Positions 26,173-36,231 of a DNA stretch of 64,000 nt are shown here, in pieces. The position numbers and the translations under genes were made by a program. Source of the stretch: Pontibacter liquoris (GTDB lineage Bacteria > Bacteroidota > Bacteroidia > Cytophagales > Hymenobacteraceae); the NCBI RefSeq assembly GCF_022758235.1, contig NZ_JALEBG010000001.1, positions 2,294,001 to 2,358,000 on the forward strand. Reading direction: 5' to 3'. The notes below the pieces were generated by a model that made no database searches, was not told the DNA's origin, and saw only the letters and a program-made list of their open reading frames with translations. Within the stretch, counting starts at the first letter, position 1. Each line of letters begins with the position of its first letter.

Positions 26173-27114
26173 TTAACTGTTCACTGGAACGAGTTTGCTC
26201 AGAAAGTCAGCATAGGCCAATGCGATGCCTTCTTTTAGCTGTGTGCTGTGCTTCCAGCCTAGGGCGTGCAGCCTGCTTACATCCATCAGTTTGCGGGGCG
26301 TGCCGTCTGGCTTGGTGGTGTCAAATACCAGTTCCCCGTTAAAGCCGGTTACTTCCTTCACGATTCCGGCTAGCTCTTTAATAGAAAGGTCCTCCCCCGT
26401 ACCGATATTCACCAGCTCGCGCCCTGAATAATGCTGCATCAGGAACACGCAGGCATCGGCCAGGTCGTCGGCAAACAGGAACTCTCTTTTCGGTCTGCCT
26501 GTGCCCCACACCACTACTTCTGCTGCGCCGGCTTCCCGGGCTTCATGAAACTTGCGGATCAGGGCCGGCAGCACATGCGAGTTGTTCAGGTCATAGTTAT
26601 CGTTGTAGCCATACAGGTTGGTCGGCATCACGCTGGTAAAATCGCAGCCATACTGGTCACGATACGCCTCGCAAAGCTTGACACCGGCAATTTTGGCAAT
26701 GGCATACGGCTCATTTGTGGGCTCCAGTTCTCCTGTAAGCAGGTAATCTTCTTTCAGGGGCTGCAGGGCCAGTTTGGGATAAATGCAAGACGATCCAAGG
26801 AATTGCAGTTTCTTTACTCCCTGCTTGTAAGCAGCATGGATGATATTGGCCTCGATCATCAGGTTTTCGTAGAGGAAATCGGCCCGGAAGGTATTGTTGG
26901 CCTGTATGCCCCCCACTTTAGCGGCGGCCAGGAATACGAACTCGGGTTTCTCCTGGGCAAAGAAAGCTTCCACAGCTGCCTGGCTCCGCAGGTCCAACTC
27001 CAAGGAGGTGCGCGTGAGCAGGTTCGTGTACCCGGCTTCCTGTAGCTTTCGCACAATTGCGGAACCAACCATTCCCCGGTGACCGGCTATATAAATCTTT
27101 GAACTCGTTAGCAT
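26173..27114 (-). CDS. fcl: GDP-L-fucose synthase
   Basis: The 313-residue protein of the extended SDR family has the nucleotide-binding GHRGMVGSA block at 11-19, a Ser at 108-109 in GSSCIYP, and Tyr137 and Lys141 in PYAIAK, the catalytic set of GDP-4-keto-6-deoxymannose 3,5-epimerase/4-reductase (Fcl/WcaG). The [10 protein letters not shown] and [18 protein letters not shown] blocks are typical of this enzyme. It makes GDP-L-fucose for surface glycans. Its usual partner Gmd is present here only as a stub, so the enzyme depends on a gmd elsewhere or is idle. Confidence 0.95.
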   Translation of the reverse strand: MLTSSKIYIAGHRGMVGSAIVRKLQEAGYTNLLTRTSLELDLRSQAAVEAFFAQEKPEFVFLAAAKVGGIQANNTFRADFLYENLMIEANIIHAAYKQGVKKLQFLGSSCIYPKLALQPLKEDYLLTGELEPTNEPYAIAKIAGVKLCEAYRDQYGCDFTSVMPTNLYGYNDNYDLNNSHVLPALIRKFHEAREAGAAEVVVWGTGRPKREFLFADDLADACVFLMQHYSGRELVNIGTGEDLSIKELAGIVKEVTGFNGELVFDTTKPDGTPRKLMDVSRLHALGWKHSTQLKEGIALAYADFLSKLVPVNS

Positions 27115-27389
27115 GTATGCGTACCGGATGTAATATTTAAAGTTAAAGAAAACATATTATAAGCAAAGTGCAAATATCATTTTTACTTTTGTATAAAGCC
27201 ACCATACATGTCTTGCTCTCAGAAACCTAGCTTCAATTAAATGCAGAATTTTGCTGGTATACAGATAGTCACTAAATATGGTATAAACCCGCCTGAAGTA
27301 TAACAACAATTAGCTTTCTGTAAAGATGACATGTAAAAAACAGCTTTATAGGCAGCTATACACATCTATACATTTTGTGGTATTCTTTC

Positions 27390-28133
27390 TTACACCTTTG
27401 CCCAGGAAGTATGCTTTACAACGATAGAAGATACTAGAATACCCAGCATTACTGCAGAGATAGAAATAATCAGAAGCTCCATTAAAGGAACAAATCCTGT
27501 TTGTGATAGCAGGCGGAGCGCCATAACTGCGCCGGCAAATACCGCCACCAGTAGCCAATAACGCCTAATCGAGCTGTCGGGCTTAAAAGGAACCGACATT
27601 GCTTGCAGCCTCATGAGAAAGAAGAAAATAAACAGAAGCCCGGCAACTGAACAGATATTATCGAAAATGGCATATATGGTAACCTTCGTACCGGCCAGGT
27701 AGAATTTCTGTACTAAAAACGGGCGCATCCAAGTAAGCCGGCCATTCAGATGCGTGATACTGTCCCAGGCAAGGTGTGAGGTGGCGCCAATAAGTACGGA
27801 AAGAGCCACTGCGCCATAGTTCTTCTTAAAATACGTTCTCCAATCGAACCCTCTGAAGCGATACAGGCGCTTGCGTAAAAAGACGGGAAGATGATCCAGC
27901 AGTTGATCGCGAATAATAAGGTGGTAGACGAACGCCAGCAGGATGCCGAACGGTACATTAAACCAGAAAAGGCCATGCCAGGTATGGCTGAAGGTATTTC
28001 CCGGTTCCATCTTGATGAACTTCTCAAAATCAGGCGCCATACTTCCCATCACCAGGCCTGTCATGGAGATCCATTTTTTAGGCAGGTACTTTAAGGGCAG
28101 CACAATAGCCGGATGTGAAAAGGTAAAAGGCAT
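27390..28133 (-). CDS. DUF4184 family membrane protein
   Basis: The protein has about 247 residues from the ATG at 28133, which gives the family-typical N-terminus MPFTFSHP; an in-frame start at 28226 would add a stretch that looks non-coding. It has DxH-like motifs (APDFEKF, SHTWHGLFWFN and SHLAWDSITHLNG) similar to those of the metal-dependent YdjM/DUF4184 membrane hydrolase group, and five or more hydrophobic segments. Function is not established. It lies between fcl and the capD-like gene and is probably not part of the polysaccharide pathway. Confidence 0.85.
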   Translation of the reverse strand: MPFTFSHPAIVLPLKYLPKKWISMTGLVMGSMAPDFEKFIKMEPGNTFSHTWHGLFWFNVPFGILLAFVYHLIIRDQLLDHLPVFLRKRLYRFRGFDWRTYFKKNYGAVALSVLIGATSHLAWDSITHLNGRLTWMRPFLVQKFYLAGTKVTIYAIFDNICSVAGLLFIFFFLMRLQAMSVPFKPDSSIRRYWLLVAVFAGAVMALRLLSQTGFVPLMELLIISISAVMLGILVSSIVVKHTSWAKV

Positions 28134-28366
28134 TAGGTTTAAGCTTGTGTCAGTTGCTGCGCTATAAATATAATAGTTTTCAGGGTGATGAAATATGATC
28201 CCCATTAAAACAACGCTGCTCCCCAAAGTTAAGTATTCTGAGCGTCAAGTATACACCGCGGGTGCAATGATGCCTGCTGCACCTTTCTTTAACGCCGCTA
28301 AATATTTGTGCCTACTAAAATGATTTAAATGAAGTACACATCTGCTATTATCGGGATATATTAAAA

Positions 28367-28423
28367 GCCTCAACCCCACCGGAAGAGCAAAGTCTAATTT
28401 TCATCTTCCGGTGGGGTTGAGGC
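28367..28423 (-). terminator. Perfect 19-base-pair hairpin after the CapD-like gene
   Basis: The 19 bases at 28367-28385 pair perfectly with 28405-28423. On the minus strand it follows the stop at 28447 and is followed by CTTTTAATATAT. It sits inside the 313-base stretch without a gene between 28134 and 28446. Confidence 0.85.
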
Positions 28424-28446
28424 TGAAGTCTTACTAAGCAGTACTG

Positions 28447-30366
28447 CTATAGGGCTCTCCTCTCTGGTAAATCCAGCGCTTCATACCTGGAGTTCTTGCT
28501 CAGAAACTCCGGCACGATTAGCTTCATCTTGCTGACAGCTTTCAACTCATCACTATTTTTATTAAAATCCAGTAACTCACTTACATCACTTACCACCTGC
28601 TCATAGGCGTATTCTCTAACCTTGGAAATCTTAATCTTGGAATGATGTGTCGGAATGGTAAGTTCTTCCTCGTTCAGCAGCTCCTCATAAAGCTTTTCGC
28701 CGGGCCTCAAGCCCGAGTACACGATCTCAATTTCCTGCTCCGTAAAACCGGCCAGTTTGATCATCTTCCGGGCAAGGTCTACTATTTTTACAGGCTGCCC
28801 CATATCAAAAATAAAGATCTCTCCGCCATTCCCCATTGTTCCGGCTTCCAGTACCAGTTGCACGGCCTCCGGAATAGTCATAAAATAACGGGTAATGTCC
28901 GGGTGCGTAACCGTGATAGGTCCCCCTTTCTCGATCTGAGCCCGGAACCGCGGAATAACGGAGCCGTTGGAACCGAGGACATTTCCAAATCGGGTGGTTA
29001 TGAACTTTGGTTTTTTTGAATCCGAGGTGGCAGTAATGCTGTTCAATGACTGGATATAGATCTCGGCGATCCGTTTGGATGCACCCATAATGTTGGTCGG
29101 GTTTACAGCCTTATCAGTCGAAATCATCACAAACCGCTCCACGTCAAACGTAACCGATAGATCCGCCAGATTCCGCGTACCCTGCACATTTGTAAGTATA
29201 GCTTCAGAAGGATTATTTTCCATCATGGGTACATGCTTGTACGCGGCAGCATGATATACGATCTGCGGATTGTATTCGCTGAATAGAGCATACATCCTGT
29301 TAAAGTTCTGGATATCGCCAATACATAACCGGATGGTTGCTTCCGGAAAAGCTTCCTCCATCTCCAGTTGGAGTTCGTGGAGAGGCGATTCAGCCTGATC
29401 TAAGATGATGACCATTTCCGGCTGGTAGCAAAGTACCTGCCGAACGATCTCGGACCCGATTGAACCGGCGCCTCCTGTTATGAGCACCCGCTTGCCGCTA
29501 AGGTCCGCCGCTATTTTTGTATTCTCTATCACAATGGGTGGGCGCTGCAGCAGGTCCTCAATTCGGAGCTCCTTTATCTGGTTCATGCGCAGGTCCCCCG
29601 AAATCCATTCTGCTGTGGGTGGAACAGTGAGCACCTTAATTCCCAATTCAATACATTTCTCGATGGTTGCTTTCTTTGCGTCCGTTTTCAACTCTTCGCT
29701 CATGACCACCAGCTTATCGATCTTTAACTTGGCCAGCAAGCCTTCAACTTTTCTGGAGTGGTACACCCGCACCCGCTGAATGTATTTGTCTACCTTGTTG
29801 GCATTATCATCTATAAAACCCGCAATCACAAACCGGCCCATGCCGCTTGTTTCAAGCGCCTGTTTTACAAGAATGGAGTTCCCGTCAGTACCATAAATCA
29901 GAATATGTTCTTTCTTTTCAGACGTTTTCCATTTAATATAGTAGAATACCTTCTTGGCACCTATCCGGAAGATGACAAGCGTGGAGGACGAGATAAAGAA
30001 GTTTACAAGTAAAACACTGTAGATATTCACTGTCTGCAAATGGTAGGCCGGACTCAACCAGGCTCCTACAATTGCCACATCGAGCAGGCTTGTCGCAAGC
30101 ACCGCTCCAAAAACCCTATAAATGTCCTGCGTATTCGAATATCGGATCAAACCCGTATGCAACCGCATGAGGTAAAACATAGCTAAGGAAACAAAGCTAT
30201 AAGCGCCTACATAAATAAAGAAATGTCCTCTTAAGATGTTCGTGAACTCGAACTGCCGGATAATGAAGAAGGCAAAGATGAAAGACAATGTCGTAATCCC
30301 CTGATCTATTACTAAAATCATCCACTTTGGAAGGGATTTATTGAGTAAAAATTTTTGCATAAGCAA
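28447..30366 (-). CDS. Membrane-bound nucleoside-diphosphate-sugar 4,6-dehydratase (CapD/PglF/WbpM-like)
   Basis: The 639-residue protein has four N-terminal membrane helices (about 1-135), a linking domain with a first nucleotide-binding fold (CoA-binding-like, about 150-250) and a C-terminal SDR domain starting with ITGGAGSIGSE near residue 300. The STDKAVNPTNIMGASKR block has Met in place of the usual SDR Tyr, as in PglF and WbpM. Such enzymes make the UDP-4-keto-6-deoxy-HexNAc precursor of bacillosamine or FucNAc. The Pgl-like genes at 31-36 kb would use this product. Confidence 0.93.
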   Translation of the reverse strand: MLMQKFLLNKSLPKWMILVIDQGITTLSFIFAFFIIRQFEFTNILRGHFFIYVGAYSFVSLAMFYLMRLHTGLIRYSNTQDIYRVFGAVLATSLLDVAIVGAWLSPAYHLQTVNIYSVLLVNFFISSSTLVIFRIGAKKVFYYIKWKTSEKKEHILIYGTDGNSILVKQALETSGMGRFVIAGFIDDNANKVDKYIQRVRVYHSRKVEGLLAKLKIDKLVVMSEELKTDAKKATIEKCIELGIKVLTVPPTAEWISGDLRMNQIKELRIEDLLQRPPIVIENTKIAADLSGKRVLITGGAGSIGSEIVRQVLCYQPEMVIILDQAESPLHELQLEMEEAFPEATIRLCIGDIQNFNRMYALFSEYNPQIVYHAAAYKHVPMMENNPSEAILTNVQGTRNLADLSVTFDVERFVMISTDKAVNPTNIMGASKRIAEIYIQSLNSITATSDSKKPKFITTRFGNVLGSNGSVIPRFRAQIEKGGPITVTHPDITRYFMTIPEAVQLVLEAGTMGNGGEIFIFDMGQPVKIVDLARKMIKLAGFTEQEIEIVYSGLRPGEKLYEELLNEEELTIPTHHSKIKISKVREYAYEQVVSDVSELLDFNKNSDELKAVSKMKLIVPEFLSKNSRYEALDLPERRAL

Positions 30367-31028
30367 AGCAATGAACTTTTATAAAATGAGGTATAACTAA
30401 GGCGAAAAATGAAAAAATAGGACACTTTCCGAAAAGAGCAACAGCGCATTTAATAGCTTGCTATTAAATGCATCGGATAAGCTGAAGTAAAATTACTTAT
30501 ATTTTTCATCTCTCCTAGAAAGTTCATACATTTTGTATTATAAATATTTTTAGAAGTTAAAAGTAACCTATTTCCTGTTCCGTGCGGTTCACCTGTGCAA
30601 GCCAATGTTGGCTATAAGTATCATGTAGAATGGCAATTATCCCATGATAAGAAGATCGTAAGTGGTCTTTAGAACGTTCAGGGTACATCATGCGAAGAAA
30701 AGCTAAATTCTAACCAAAACAGGTTTCAATAGTTAAAACCCGCCATTATATCGTAAATCCATCCTATTCTTTCGGTAGTCGTTGCTTCGGAGGGTAAGCA
30801 TTTAATACTTCTGCTCTTCTAGGAGTTACGCTACAGTACGTAAATTTGGCTGCAAGAAAGTATAATTAGTAAGCACCAGATACGAAGCCACGTGAGCGCT
30901 TGCAAAATTGGATAAAATGCCTGCGCCTGAACAAGACTTAGTTTCATTCTAAGCTGTTCAGGCGCAGTATATTGATAGCAATTAGGCGGCCAACCTAGTT
31001 GTATGTTTTTGCATTAAACCAGAAGTGT
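30367..31028. other. Gene-free, A+T-rich region within the polysaccharide locus
   Basis: No open frame with coding character is present in 660 bases. It holds the promoter region of the CapD-like gene on the right-hand side and the hairpin at 30921-30967. I see no repeat family here except a few TATAA motifs. Confidence 0.5.
30921..30967 (-). terminator. Hairpin after the PglE-like gene
   Basis: CTGCGCCTGAAC (30921-30932) pairs with GTTCAGGCGCAG (30956-30967). It lies downstream of the stop codon at 31029 on the minus strand, with a moderately T-rich sequence after it. It marks the end of the long leftward operon. Confidence 0.7.
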
Positions 31029-32177
31029 TTAAGCTGGTATGGAACGGAAGCAGGCGTTTATATGATCCACTACCCGCTCCAAATCAGTAGCTGTTAAGTT
31101 AGATCCTGATGGCAGGCAAAGGCCTTTGTCAAAAAGCTTTTCGCTGGTGCCATCTCCATAGTAGGGCGCATGCGCGAATACCGGTTGCAAGTGCATAGGC
31201 TTCCACAAGGGCCGCGATTCGATATTAACTTTTTCCAGGGCAAGCCGGATATCTTCCCGGCTGACACCTGGCTCCTGCGCGTCGTCTACCAGGATGGTGC
31301 TGAGCCATCTGTTAGAGTAGAAATCGATAGTGGGCTCCTGTAGTACCTGCACCGCTGCCACCCCGGCAAATGCCTTTAAATAAAACTCGTAATTATCACG
31401 GCGCTGCTGCACTCGCAGCGGCAGTACGTCCATCTGGCCACGGCCAATGCCGGCGCAGATATTACTCATGCGATAATTATAGCCAATATGCGAGTGCTGA
31501 TAATGCGGGGCATTGTCCCGGGCCTGTGTTGCCAGGAAACGCGCTTTCCTGATCCATTCCTCGTTTGCCGAAACCAACGCTCCGCCACCCGAAGTCGTGA
31601 TGATCTTGTTGCCGTTAAAGGATAAGATACTCATGGCCCCAAAAGTGCCCAGCGGCTGCCCCTTATATGTAGAGCCCAGTGCTTCCGCAGCATCCTCTAT
31701 TACCGGAATGGCATAACGGTCGGCAATGGCCATGATACGGTCCATTTCGGCAGGCATGCCGTAAAGGTGTACCACAATAATAGCTTTTGGCTTTTTGCCT
31801 TTACTGATCCGGTCCTGAATGGCTTCCTCCAGAAATTCGGGGGACATGTTCCAGGTATGAGGCTCGCTGTCGACAAATACCGGTGTGGCGCCCTGGTACG
31901 CAATAGGGTTGGCAGAAGCCGAAAAGGTCATCGACTGGCAGATCACTTCGTCCCTGGCCTGTACGCCCAGGATAATCAGGGCCAGGTGCAGTGCGGCCGT
32001 ACCGGAGCTAAGGGCTGCCACATGCGTATTGTGCCCCAGGAAGGTAGCCAGGTCTTGTTCAAAACCATCTACATTCGGGCCCAGCGGTGCGATCCAGTTA
32101 GTATCAAATGCTTGTTTTACATAGCTAAATTCGTTTTCGCCCATGTGCGGGGAAGAGAGCCAGATCTTATCTTGCAT
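31029..32177 (-). CDS. pglE: DegT/DnrJ/EryC1 family aminotransferase (PglE-like)
   Basis: The protein has about 382 residues from the ATG at 32177, four bases after the upstream gene's stop; an in-frame start at 32201 would overlap that gene. Lys191 in SFNGNKIITT is the PLP-binding residue, and EDAAEALG and the IGYNYRMSNI block fit the UDP-4-amino-sugar aminotransferases that turn UDP-4-keto-6-deoxy-GlcNAc into its 4-amino form, as PglE does. The gene has base composition like the flanking chromosome, whereas its upstream neighbours are clearly A+T-richer. The symbol reflects family and context, not a proved substrate. Confidence 0.9.
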   Translation of the reverse strand: MQDKIWLSSPHMGENEFSYVKQAFDTNWIAPLGPNVDGFEQDLATFLGHNTHVAALSSGTAALHLALIILGVQARDEVICQSMTFSASANPIAYQGATPVFVDSEPHTWNMSPEFLEEAIQDRISKGKKPKAIIVVHLYGMPAEMDRIMAIADRYAIPVIEDAAEALGSTYKGQPLGTFGAMSILSFNGNKIITTSGGGALVSANEEWIRKARFLATQARDNAPHYQHSHIGYNYRMSNICAGIGRGQMDVLPLRVQQRRDNYEFYLKAFAGVAAVQVLQEPTIDFYSNRWLSTILVDDAQEPGVSREDIRLALEKVNIESRPLWKPMHLQPVFAHAPYYGDGTSEKLFDKGLCLPSGSNLTATDLERVVDHINACFRSIPA

Positions 32178-32181
32178 GGTA

Positions 32182-32823
32182 TTATTCGTGATATTTAACA
32201 TTTATTGCAGGTACACCAACAGCAGTGCAGTGAGCTGGTAACGATTCCTTAACAACAGCGCCAGCTCCAACTTTTGTCCAAGCTCCAATCTCTATATTAT
32301 TCAAAATTTGAGCACCTGTACCAACATATACCCCCTCTCTAACAACGACGCCTCCTGAAATATTCACAGAAGGCATAAATGAGGTAAAATCTTCAAGGAT
32401 TGCATCATGACCAACCGTACAGGTAAGGTTCAGAATTACAAATTTACCTACTTCTATATTTACTGTCAGTATATTATTAGCAGTAATGATTGCACCTTCT
32501 TCTATAGTTACATATTTACCTGTTAACACATTTGGGTGCATTAGAACAGGGTAGCTTAGTTGAGGATTTGAAAGGCGTGATATAATATCAAATCTTATTT
32601 GTGAGTCACCGATAGCTACTGCAACAGAAATATCACCTGTTACTGCATTTAAGTCGGCTAAATTACCTAAAACTTCATATTCATTTATAATTGTCCCTTT
32701 TTCAACCCCATCATCATAGAAGCCAAGTATTTGCCATTGTAGCTTAGAAGCATTTATTTGCTCTATCAGCATCATAACCTCTTTTCCAAAACCCCCAGCT
32801 CCGAATATAGCTATTTTTTTCAT
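32182..32823 (-). CDS. PglD/NeuD-like sugar N-acetyltransferase, copy 1
   Basis: The 213-residue protein has an N-terminal PglD-like nucleotide-sugar-binding fold starting with KIAIFGAGGFGKEV and a C-terminal left-handed beta-helix of hexapeptide repeats (for example VGHDAILEDFTSFMPSVNISGGVVV), where GHDA carries the catalytic His. Such enzymes acetylate the 4-amino group of UDP-4-amino-trideoxy sugars with acetyl-CoA. It lies immediately upstream of the PglE-like gene and next to a second paralogue. It is A+T-rich. Confidence 0.88.
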   Translation of the reverse strand: MKKIAIFGAGGFGKEVMMLIEQINASKLQWQILGFYDDGVEKGTIINEYEVLGNLADLNAVTGDISVAVAIGDSQIRFDIISRLSNPQLSYPVLMHPNVLTGKYVTIEEGAIITANNILTVNIEVGKFVILNLTCTVGHDAILEDFTSFMPSVNISGGVVVREGVYVGTGAQILNNIEIGAWTKVGAGAVVKESLPAHCTAVGVPAINVKYHE

Positions 32824-32863
32824 TTAAGAAGAAAAGGCTAAATTGATAAGTTTGAACTAATAA

Positions 32864-33499
32864 CTAGCCATTAGCTACCTTACCTGGTACACCAATCACT
32901 ATTGAGTCAGGGAGTATGCTTTTTACAATCATAGCCTGGCCACCAACTATAGAATTATTCCCTATTCTTACATTCTGACGTGTAGATGCCCCTATACCTA
33001 TGTCTACAGCCTCCTCTATAAAAGTAAATCCTGCAAGGTTCACACCAGGAGCCAGAGAAGAATAATTTCCAATAGTACAATTATGCCCGATAGCGCAATT
33101 CATATTCATAATAACAAAATCACCCAAAGCCGTTTCGTAATTTATTGCAACCCCCGGATAAAGTATCACACCTTTGCCAACAGATACATGTTTTGAAAGC
33201 CAAGCGTGTTTTGAAATAAAAGATGGAAATTTAAGGTTATAGTCTGCAAGTGAATTAGCTATCTGTTTTTTTACTTTTGGACTGGCTATACCGATAGCAA
33301 CAGTTACCTCCTTATTTGCATAATCTTTTATATTCGCTACAGGTCCTAACACCTTATATCCATAGAGAATCTTGCCTATTTTACTGAGATCATCATCTAA
33401 AAAACCCAATACCTCAAATTCTTGATCAAATTCCTCTAAATTGTAGGCTAAAAACCCGCCAACATTTCCGGCGCCTATTATTAATAAGGGTGTTTTCAT
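32864..33499 (-). CDS. PglD/NeuD-like sugar acyltransferase, copy 2
   Basis: The 211-residue protein is read from the ATG at 33499, which overlaps the stop of the ATP-grasp gene by four bases; an open frame runs further upstream but inside that gene. It has the same two-part design as its neighbour: PLLIIGAGNVGGF at the N-terminus and a hexapeptide-repeat helix with the IGHNC block. Two adjacent copies suggest that two different amino groups or acyl donors are handled. Which acyl group is used is not visible. Confidence 0.87.
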   Translation of the reverse strand: MKTPLLIIGAGNVGGFLAYNLEEFDQEFEVLGFLDDDLSKIGKILYGYKVLGPVANIKDYANKEVTVAIGIASPKVKKQIANSLADYNLKFPSFISKHAWLSKHVSVGKGVILYPGVAINYETALGDFVIMNMNCAIGHNCTIGNYSSLAPGVNLAGFTFIEEAVDIGIGASTRQNVRIGNNSIVGGQAMIVKSILPDSIVIGVPGKVANG

Positions 33500-34503
33500 A
33501 AATATTTTAGTAGTTCTGCTTTTAACCCTTTCTTTACCGGCAGCTGCCAAAGTAACTTACACCAGTTATGATTCCCTTCGATTAGCTCAGGCCCATTATT
33601 CGTAATAGCTACATCCCATCCAATCGATCTGTTCTCAGTATTCTTAAGAGCCGCTTGCTCAACCATTTTTATTGTTTCATTCCAAAAAGGAATTTGGAAC
33701 CCAACTATTTTCACTTGAGTAACAGGATGAACAGTTTCTTCTCTTTTTGTAATGTCACTATAAATGGCAGCCCCATCTATTATACCTGTTTCTAAATTTA
33801 TAGGTGCAGCTATGTTGCCTGCTGCTAAATTGTCAACTGATGAGTTTACGGTCATGCGAAGTCTTGCACCCAGGATCTCAACTTTATTATCCTTTGTGAG
33901 TTGCGTAAAAACACGAATTGTGTTCAATCCTGAGGGCGATAAACCATTTAATGCGTCATGCTGAACAACAAACTCTTCTACTAAGTCATTCCCTGTACTT
34001 TTCAATCTGCTTATTAAAGACACAGCATCAAAGTCCTTACTAATTCTCACTTCAATTCCATCGCCACATTGGCCGGATGAGCTTTTTAACACAAGCTTTC
34101 CAGAACTGTTTGATAATAGTGAAACAGCCAGGTCGGGGTTATTCTCGATATCATGAACTGAAGCAAACTTATGTTTAACAAACTGCTTATAATGCTTAAG
34201 GAACTGCAGTTTGTCTTCAAGTACATTTCGCGAAGATTTGGGATTCATACTTAAATGATACTCATACATAAATCCAGTACCTGCATAGGTACTTCTCTCC
34301 GCGTTGGTAAGCTTGTAAAAGCGAAACTGAAAATACTCTAGTAAGGAAATATTATACTTCAAACTAGAGGTAAGCATGTCTGCAACAAGGGCTGATTTGC
34401 TCTTCTTTTCCTGAACAGAGGCATATTCAAGAAAACTTCTGAGCTTAGCCCAGTCAAGCTCTCTTAAATAATATCCCAGATACAGCAGTCGTTTATGTAA
34501 CAT
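33496..34503 (-). CDS. Sugar-transfer-associated ATP-grasp protein
   Basis: The 335-residue protein fits the ATPgrasp_ST family (PF14397), with KLVLKSSSGQCGDGIEV as the ATP-binding loop at about residues 135-152, VEEFVVQH, and the C-terminal IGWDVAITNNGPELIEGNHNW metal-binding block. ATP-grasp enzymes form amide or other acyl bonds by way of an acyl phosphate; this subgroup is repeatedly found in polysaccharide loci. It overlaps genes on both sides (four bases and one base), so it is tightly coupled with PglC- and PglD-like proteins. A role in attaching an amino acid to an amino sugar is an inference. Confidence 0.85.
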   Translation of the reverse strand: MLHKRLLYLGYYLRELDWAKLRSFLEYASVQEKKSKSALVADMLTSSLKYNISLLEYFQFRFYKLTNAERSTYAGTGFMYEYHLSMNPKSSRNVLEDKLQFLKHYKQFVKHKFASVHDIENNPDLAVSLLSNSSGKLVLKSSSGQCGDGIEVRISKDFDAVSLISRLKSTGNDLVEEFVVQHDALNGLSPSGLNTIRVFTQLTKDNKVEILGARLRMTVNSSVDNLAAGNIAAPINLETGIIDGAAIYSDITKREETVHPVTQVKIVGFQIPFWNETIKMVEQAALKNTENRSIGWDVAITNNGPELIEGNHNWCKLLWQLPVKKGLKAELLKYL

Positions 34504-35108
34504 TAATTCTTTCCGTTAAAAGGTTGCATTGGCCTTTCTTCACTTTGATTTACTCCTTCACGCTTTATAACCTTCTGGAAGGTCAGCCACAGTATCTGGA
34601 AATCTAATTTAAATGAAATATTATCGACATATTCAATGTCGTAATTAAACTTCTTAGTCCAACTAATACTATTCCTGCCATTTACTTGCGCCCAACCCGT
34701 TATGCCTGGCCTTACTTCATGCCTACGTTTTTGCTCTTGCGTATAAAGCGGAATGTATTTAAATAGCAATGGACGAGGCCCAACTAAGCTCATATCCCCT
34801 TTCAGAACATTCATTAATTGTGGAAGTTCATCTAAAGATGTTTTGCGAACAAATCTTCCAACAGATGTCATTCTCTGGTTATCTGGCAACAAATCTCCAT
34901 TCTCATCCCTTTCATCTGTCATTGTTTTGAACTTGATGATTAAGAATTCCTTTTCATTTTTCCCTGGCCTACTTTGATAAAAGAAAGGTTTTCCTTGATT
35001 CACCACCCATAAAAGTATGGTTAATATTACAATAATGGGTAGAAATAATAGCAAGGCTACCGAAGATACTATAAAGTCAATTATTCGCTTTAGATAGGAT
35101 CTATACAT
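34503..35108 (-). CDS. Initiating sugar-phosphate transferase (PglC/WcaJ type)
   Basis: The 201-residue protein has one N-terminal membrane segment (about 9-33) and the bacterial sugar transferase core with [13 protein letters not shown] (the catalytic Asp-Glu pair), [10 protein letters not shown] and [13 protein letters not shown]. At this length it is the monotopic PglC-like class that transfers a phospho-sugar from a UDP-sugar to undecaprenyl phosphate, starting the repeat unit. With PglE- and PglD-like genes beside it, a diacetamido-trideoxy sugar is the likely substrate. Confidence 0.94.
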   Translation of the reverse strand: MYRSYLKRIIDFIVSSVALLLFLPIIVILTILLWVVNQGKPFFYQSRPGKNEKEFLIIKFKTMTDERDENGDLLPDNQRMTSVGRFVRKTSLDELPQLMNVLKGDMSLVGPRPLLFKYIPLYTQEQKRRHEVRPGITGWAQVNGRNSISWTKKFNYDIEYVDNISFKLDFQILWLTFQKVIKREGVNQSEERPMQPFNGKN

Positions 35109-36224
35109 TTAAAGTACCTTTTTGTAAATATCTACCATTTCATGAATAGCACGGTCTAAGCTATATGAATTTGATAGTATATGAGAATTCATTCCCATTT
35201 TCTCAGTTAATTCTTTACTTTTCCAGAAGTCATAGATTTTATTTGCCATATCAACACTATCATTTAATTCTACAATAAATCCATTGACACCATTTTTAAT
35301 TAAGTCCCTATTACCCCTTACATTTGTTGCTACTAATGGCTTACCACAAGCCATTGCTTCTACTATGTTAATAGGTAAACCTTCCTGTGTACTGGATGAT
35401 ATTCCTATATCTGACGCTTGCACATATTCATAAATATCATAAGTAAACCCAATGAAATTTATAACATCTTGTAAGCCCCTCTTTTTTATCTCTTCATCAT
35501 GATAACTCCAGTCTCCTCTTCCAGCGAAAATAAATTGCAAATTAGGAATCTTACCGTTTAACTTGCTTGCAACTTCAATCAACATATTCTGATTCTTCCT
35601 CCTACTAATCTCTGCAGGATAAACCAAAACAAATGCATCGGGTGCAATACCTACTTTTTTTCTTATCTTAAGTTTTTCGTCCAGATTAGGAACAGAGAAT
35701 TTAGAAAGGTCTACGCCTACTCCTGGTACCAACTTTATTTGTTTCGCCCCAAATCTATTGCTAACTGCATTATTGTAGTCCTCTCCATTTATAGTTACTA
35801 ACACATCTGTAAAGTCAGATAATAATTTCTCTAAAGGGAAATAAAGCAACCAGTTTAATTTAGGTGCGCCTTTATAAAAGTGAAATCCATGTGCAGTATA
35901 TATAACTTTAGTGCCTCTTTTTCTAGCATTTCGGGATGCTAGCCTCGTTAAAACGCCAGCAGTTGGAGTATGACAATGAATAAGCTCATAGTTATTACTA
36001 TCAATCAAGTTTTTAAGTATTTTAAAAGCTTCTATATTACTTTTAGAAAATGGTTTACGATCGAAAGGAATATTAATTTTTTCATCGCAATAAGGCAATT
36101 GCGTATCGCCTTTGGCAGCTACATGAACTTCATAGCCTGCTTCTTTAAACCAACGGAGGTATGGTAAATGAAAGACTTTGATATGCCCATCAATTGTGGC
36201 TGTAAACAATACTTTCTTCATCAA
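35109..36224 (-). CDS. GT4 glycosyltransferase (PglA/EpsD-like)
   Basis: The 371-residue protein has the GT4 GT-B signature: an N-terminal TATIDGHIKVFHLPYL region, the IFAGRGDWSYHDEEIKKRG donor-domain segment and the ExxxGxxxxE-like block SSSTQEGLPINIVEAMACGKPLVAT with the catalytic Glu. It immediately follows (zero gap) the sugar-phosphate transferase in the gene order, like PglA, so it may add the second sugar. The donor is unknown. Confidence 0.92.
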   Translation of the reverse strand: MMKKVLFTATIDGHIKVFHLPYLRWFKEAGYEVHVAAKGDTQLPYCDEKINIPFDRKPFSKSNIEAFKILKNLIDSNNYELIHCHTPTAGVLTRLASRNARKRGTKVIYTAHGFHFYKGAPKLNWLLYFPLEKLLSDFTDVLVTINGEDYNNAVSNRFGAKQIKLVPGVGVDLSKFSVPNLDEKLKIRKKVGIAPDAFVLVYPAEISRRKNQNMLIEVASKLNGKIPNLQFIFAGRGDWSYHDEEIKKRGLQDVINFIGFTYDIYEYVQASDIGISSSTQEGLPINIVEAMACGKPLVATNVRGNRDLIKNGVNGFIVELNDSVDMANKIYDFWKSKELTEKMGMNSHILSNSYSLDRAIHEMVDIYKKVL

Positions 36225-36231
36225 TAACTTG

